In this document: positions 21,962 to 26,146 of the stretch, in pieces
How positions within the stretch are numbered: the first letter of the stretch is position 1
How the letters are laid out: every line of letters starts with the position of its first letter
Assembly (NCBI GenBank): GCA_022758945.1
Contig: JAEMQE010000070.1
Location: forward strand, 1 to 26,146
Length of the DNA stretch: 26,146 bases
Direction: 5' to 3'
Origin: Lentimicrobium sp.
Lineage (GTDB): Bacteria; Bacteroidota; Bacteroidia; Flavobacteriales; Flavobacteriaceae
Position numbers and translations under genes: made by a program
Notes under the pieces: generated by a model
The model's input: the letters and a program-made list of their open reading frames with translations, nothing else
Told to the model about the DNA's origin: nothing
Database searches by the model: none

Positions 21962-24900
21962 ATGAAAAAAAAGTATTTAATTCTTTTGCTGTTTTTTGTT
22001 GGAATCCTAACCAGTTTTTCACAAGACATAACAGTAAAGGGTAGAGTATCTGACCCTAGCGGCAATTCACTGCCGGGAGTAAACGTTCTTGTAAAAGGAA
22101 CTAAAAATGGTTCCTCAACTGGTGGAGATGGTACTTACTCTGTCAAAGCTCAAAAAGGAGCGGTTTTAGAATTTACGTTTATTGGTTTTGAAACCAAAGA
22201 AGTGAAAATTACAGGACCTTCAATGAATGTTGTTTTATCCGAAGGTTCACAAACTCTAAAAGAAGTAGTTGTTACAGGGGCTTTAGGTATAAATCGCCCA
22301 AAAGCATCACTGGGTTACGCAACTCAAGGTGTAAAAGGAACGGACATTGCCGATACACAAAGAGAAAATTTCATGAATGCTATGCAAGGTAGAATTGCCG
22401 GATTAACAGTTACCAGTACCTCTGGTGCTCCAGGAGCTTCGGCAGCAATTCAATTACGTGGAGTGAACTCCATGAGCGGAAACAATTCGCCATTGTTTGT
22501 TGTAGACGGATTACCTGTAAGTAACTCAACTTTAGATCAAGGATTACTTCTTTCTAATGGACCTAATAGAGATACCGATTATTCAAATCGTGGTTCAGAC
22601 ATAAATCCAGATGACATTGAATCTGTGACCGTTCTTAAAGGACCGGAAGCAGCCGCTCTTTACGGTATCGAAGCTGGAAATGGTGCCATTGTTATTACCA
22701 CTAAAAAAGGTAAAAAAGGCCGTGGAACTATCACCTTTTCTACAGATGTAAGAGCAGACAATGTATATCGTTTTCCAGAAACTCAAACCGTTTATCAAAG
22801 AGGTTCGAATGGAGTAACAAACAATAATTATCGCAGGATGTTTGGAGAGAAATATGCTCCAGGGACACAATTGTACGATAACGTAAACAACTTCTTTTTA
22901 ACAGGTTTTAAAACATCAAACGCTTTGACTCTTGAATCTGGAAATGATCAGGTTACTTACAGATTATCTATGGCAAACCTTAATCAGACTGGAGTTGTTC
23001 CTAATTCTGCATATTCAAGAACAAATATAGCATTAAGTGGTACTGCCAAAATAAGCGAAAAATTTAGAGCAGATGCTACATTAGCTTATACAAATTCCGA
23101 AACTGATAAAACATCTAAAGGTGCTGGAGGGTTTTTACTTAATCTTTTGGCCTATCCTGCAAACCTAGATGTTAGAAATTACTTAAATGCTGATGGCACA
23201 AAAGCATCAGTGTCAGACGGTACTTTGGATACTGAAGTCGATAACCCTTATTTTGAAGTGAATAAAAACAGAGGAAATGACAAATCTAATCATATCCTAT
23301 CTAATGTTTCCTTGACTTATGATCCTTTAACTTGGTTAAGTTTTACTGGTCGTCTTGGTATTGAAGCAAATTCTACCCAAGGTTGGAAATCAGTTCATCC
23401 AGAATCTACAAGAAGTGCAGTAGGAATTGGTGCTGGTACTGGTACGTCATTAGGCGGCTATTATGAGCAATACTCTGATCAAACGAATAACTATAATTAC
23501 CTGCTTTTTGGAACAGCTAAAAAATCTGTTGGTAAATTCAACGGATTATTGCGTATAGGTACTGCTCGTAAAGATGAAAACTATACTATTTTATCTACCA
23601 AAGGAGAAAAGTTTTATCAAGCGAATGTAATGAACATCAATAATACAGACCCTCTTACACAAAGATCACAAGAAAGAATCATTAGGAGACGTGTAGATGG
23701 TATTTTTGGAGAAGCAACATTAGACTATGACAAAACTGTATTCTTGACATTGACTGGAAGAAATGACGTTTCCTCTACTTTGCCAAGAAACAATAATTCA
23801 TTCTTCTATCCTTCGACTTCATTGAGTTTTGTATTTACAGAATTAGGTAGTTTAAAAGGGAAAGAAACACTGTCTTATGGAAAACTAAGAGCCTCTTGGG
23901 CTCGAGTTGCCAATGACGCAAAACCTTATGCAATTGTTCCCGCTTATGAAACAAAAACAACGACTGGAGGAGGATTTGGTTATTCTGTTACGGGTGCAAA
24001 TCCAAACTTGCAAGCAGAGATGAACACTTCTATGGAACTTGGCACAGAGTTGCGATTCTTTAAAGACAGATTGAATCTGGATGTTGCTGTTTATAAAAGA
24101 ACTACCGATAATTCTATTATCAATAATATGCGTTTAAGTTATGGAACAGGATTTGTTTTGACAGCAATGAACTTTGGCTCTTTAGAAAATCAAGGACTTG
24201 AAATTACACTTTCTGGAGCTCCTATCAAAACAGATAAATTCACTTGGGACATGTTACTTAACTTTACTAAAACAGATAGCGAACTTAAAAGTTTACCATC
24301 CAATTTATCTGAATATTACACCTCGGATACTTGGACGTATGGTAACGTAAGAGGGGGAACAAAAGTAGGTTACCCATTAACAAGCTTAACAGGTTATACC
24401 TATTTAAGAAACACTGCTGGACAAATATTAATAAATCCTTCTACAGGGCTTCCAGTTCAAGACAAAACTTTCCCAATTGTTGGAGATAGAAACCCAGATT
24501 TTGTAATTGGTTTTCAAAATAGTTTTGTATACGGAGACTTCAAATTATCGTTCCTTTTAGACATCCGTAAAGGCGGAGATGTCTATAATGGAACTGAATC
24601 TTACTTATGGGCTAATGGTTTAAGCACAAGATCTTTAGACAGAGAACAACCATTAGTTATGAATGGTGTATTGCGTGATGGTTTAGAAAACTCAGCAACT
24701 CCGACAAAAAATAATATTCAAGTTTCTCCATACTACCAAAACGAATATTATAATGGTGCTTCAGCCAATTATATAGATTCCGACTTTGTCGAAAAAAATA
24801 TTAACTGGCTTCGAATGAGAGACATCACTTTGAGCTATAGAATGCCTTCTGATATTTTGAAAAAAGCAAAAGTATTTGAAAGTGTTTCAATGTACCTTAC

Positions 24901-25057
24901 CGTAACAGACGCTTTTATGATTACTAATTATACTGGTGCTGATCCAGCAGTAAATGGCCTTAACGCAAGTGCTGGTGGTGCTGGTGGTACAGGAATTGAT
25001 TATGGTGTACTTTCTACTCCAAGAGGAGTTAACCTAGGTTTTAAATTTGGACTTTAA
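21962..25057 (+). CDS. SusC/RagA-type TonB-linked outer-membrane transporter
   Basis: A 1031-residue protein. The start at 21962 gives the signal peptide MKKKYLILLLFFVGILTSFSQ; the earlier ATG at 21929 lies in the -7 box. A carboxypeptidase-D-like domain follows (ITVKGRVSDPSGNSLPGVNV, up to about 105), then a TonB-box-like LKEVVVTGALGI, a plug domain (NAMQGRIAGLTVTSTSGAPG, IQLRGVNSMSG, PLFVVDGLPV, ESVTVLKGPEAAALYG), and a 22-strand barrel ending in FKFGL. SusC proteins import oligosaccharides or peptides with a SusD partner, which follows after 12 bases. The substrate is not readable, as no enzyme gene is in the window. Confidence 0.97.
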   Translation: MKKKYLILLLFFVGILTSFSQDITVKGRVSDPSGNSLPGVNVLVKGTKNGSSTGGDGTYSVKAQKGAVLEFTFIGFETKEVKITGPSMNVVLSEGSQTLKEVVVTGALGINRPKASLGYATQGVKGTDIADTQRENFMNAMQGRIAGLTVTSTSGAPGASAAIQLRGVNSMSGNNSPLFVVDGLPVSNSTLDQGLLLSNGPNRDTDYSNRGSDINPDDIESVTVLKGPEAAALYGIEAGNGAIVITTKKGKKGRGTITFSTDVRADNVYRFPETQTVYQRGSNGVTNNNYRRMFGEKYAPGTQLYDNVNNFFLTGFKTSNALTLESGNDQVTYRLSMANLNQTGVVPNSAYSRTNIALSGTAKISEKFRADATLAYTNSETDKTSKGAGGFLLNLLAYPANLDVRNYLNADGTKASVSDGTLDTEVDNPYFEVNKNRGNDKSNHILSNVSLTYDPLTWLSFTGRLGIEANSTQGWKSVHPESTRSAVGIGAGTGTSLGGYYEQYSDQTNNYNYLLFGTAKKSVGKFNGLLRIGTARKDENYTILSTKGEKFYQANVMNINNTDPLTQRSQERIIRRRVDGIFGEATLDYDKTVFLTLTGRNDVSSTLPRNNNSFFYPSTSLSFVFTELGSLKGKETLSYGKLRASWARVANDAKPYAIVPAYETKTTTGGGFGYSVTGANPNLQAEMNTSMELGTELRFFKDRLNLDVAVYKRTTDNSIINNMRLSYGTGFVLTAMNFGSLENQGLEITLSGAPIKTDKFTWDMLLNFTKTDSELKSLPSNLSEYYTSDTWTYGNVRGGTKVGYPLTSLTGYTYLRNTAGQILINPSTGLPVQDKTFPIVGDRNPDFVIGFQNSFVYGDFKLSFLLDIRKGGDVYNGTESYLWANGLSTRSLDREQPLVMNGVLRDGLENSATPTKNNIQVSPYYQNEYYNGASANYIDSDFVEKNINWLRMRDITLSYRMPSDILKKAKVFESVSMYLTVTDAFMITNYTGADPAVNGLNASAGGAGGTGIDYGVLSTPRGVNLGFKFGL

Positions 25058-25069
25058 TAAATTAAAAAG

Positions 25070-26146
25070 ATGAAAAACATAACAAAATATATAGCTGTAA
25101 CCCTAATAACACTGTTTATTACAGCTTGTAATCGTGATGAAATAGCAGATGTAAATATTAATCCAAGTTTCCCAACAGCAGTTGAACCCATTTATTTATT
25201 ACCACAAATTGATGCTCAAATGGGTATAAGTCTTCAATTTGACGCTAGATTTTTAGGAAGATATGTACAATATTTTTCTAATTCAGCTTCCGGTGATGCT
25301 TGGGATTTATATGGTTATAATGCCGCAAGTGATAACTGTGGTGAAACATGGAAAATGGCCTATTACTCTCTTGGATTAAACGTGTCTAATGTAATTTCTA
25401 CTGCAGAAGCTGCTCAAAGATATGACATACAAGGTATGGGAAAAGTGATTAAAGGATGGTCTTGGCAAGCTGCCACAGATATGCACAGCAACTTAATTAA
25501 ATTTGATCAGGTATTTACACAAAGATTGACATTTGACTACGGAACACAACAAGAAGCATATGCTGAAGTAGAAAGATTAGCTCTAGAAGGAATTGCCGAT
25601 ATGGAAAGAACAGATGGGAAATCAGATCCAAACTATACCAAAAAAGGGGACTTAATCTATGCTGGTGACAAATCGAAATGGATAAAATTTGCCTATGGTT
25701 TATTAGCAAGAAATGCAAATAACCTTAGTAATAAAGCAACTTATAATCCTGATAAAGTGATTGGATATGTAAATAAATCATTGGCCAGTGCTGCAGATGA
25801 TTGTACTGTAAAATTTTCAGGAACAAGCTCTACAGATGCAAGTTTTTGGGGTCCAACACGTAATAATATGGCAAATTATCGTCAAACAGATTTTATATTA
25901 CGCGCCATGGATGGAACTGTTTTTGGCGGTGCTGTAGATCCACGTATGGCAAATGTTTTAGTGCCTTCACAAGATTTAGTATTTAGAGGAAATCCTTTAA
26001 ACACAACTGCAGGAACAGTTACTGCAACCCGCATCCCTAATTTATGGGGAACTACAGCCTCAGGAACATCAGCAACGCCTGGTAGATATCTTTTTAGAGA
26101 TAAAGCAGATTTTCCATTGATGACTTATGCTGAACTGCAATTTATA
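25070..26146 (+). CDS. SusD/RagB-family lipoprotein, cut by the window end
   Basis: A gene starting at the ATG at 25070, 12 bases after the SusC stop, with 359 codons open to the window edge and no stop. The signal peptide ends at the lipobox ITAC, Cys20, followed by NRDE. Later segments fit SusD-type substrate-binding lipoproteins: INPSFPTAVEPIYLLPQ, FLGRYVQYFSNSASGDAWD, the helix MGKVIKGWSWQAATDMHSN, and KWIKFAYGLLARNANNLSN. It looks like the SusD_2 subgroup. It should bind glycan or peptide at the cell surface and deliver it to the SusC barrel. The C-terminal part lies outside the window. Confidence 0.93.
   Translation, partial: MKNITKYIAVTLITLFITACNRDEIADVNINPSFPTAVEPIYLLPQIDAQMGISLQFDARFLGRYVQYFSNSASGDAWDLYGYNAASDNCGETWKMAYYSLGLNVSNVISTAEAAQRYDIQGMGKVIKGWSWQAATDMHSNLIKFDQVFTQRLTFDYGTQQEAYAEVERLALEGIADMERTDGKSDPNYTKKGDLIYAGDKSKWIKFAYGLLARNANNLSNKATYNPDKVIGYVNKSLASAADDCTVKFSGTSSTDASFWGPTRNNMANYRQTDFILRAMDGTVFGGAVDPRMANVLVPSQDLVFRGNPLNTTAGTVTATRIPNLWGTTASGTSATPGRYLFRDKADFPLMTYAELQFI

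Overview
The window looks like chromosome of a low-GC member of the Bacteroidota, most likely Flavobacterium or a close relative. The reasons are a SusC/RagA and SusD/RagB pair, TonB-dependent receptors ending in aromatic Phe, lipoproteins, the Bacteroidota -7 promoter motif TANNTTTG ahead of several genes, and protein families typical of Flavobacteriaceae. I see no rRNA, tRNA, CRISPR array, integrase or intact insertion sequence.

Layout. (1) 1-5680, plus strand: a stress and envelope cluster of two UspA paralogues, an unrecognised 140-residue protein, a divergent enolase, a one-domain EamA transporter, a zinc-dependent phospholipase C-like protein and two PAP2 phosphatases. It carries fossils: a decayed EamA copy behind the first usp, and decayed PAP2 and response-regulator pieces at the right edge. 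The usp-EamA block was therefore duplicated around orf140-eno, and one copy is rotting. (2) 5994-9906, minus strand: a 5'-truncated TonB receptor, a beta-helix lipoprotein, a metallophosphoesterase and a propeller-like lipoprotein, perhaps a broken phosphoester-acquisition operon. (3) 9907-10375: a scar holding a frameshifted glycine-zipper gene and a hairpin-rich non-coding block. (4) 10376-12104: an SDR/epimerase-like protein and a full-length EamA transporter in tandem. (5) 12157-18545: a metal region with a SCO protein, feoA, feoB, a PAS protein and a 41-residue FeoB-associated Cys-rich protein, convergent with a DtxR/MntR-type regulator and an Nramp transporter carrying a C-terminal UspA domain. 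(6) 18740-21839: a bacilliredoxin, then a 776-residue fusion of a TrhO-like rhodanese with a TrhP-like U32 protein, translationally coupled to a 4Fe-4S ferredoxin. (7) 21962 to the right edge: a SusC/SusD pair, with SusD cut by the window end.

The most interesting item is the TrhO-TrhP fusion. In E. coli these are separate enzymes of two alternative routes to 5-hydroxyuridine at tRNA position 34, one using O2 and one using prephenate. Here they form one polypeptide with a ferredoxin gene attached. Next come the fossil duplications, the complete metal module with its small proteins and fusions, and the scar between regions 2 and 4.
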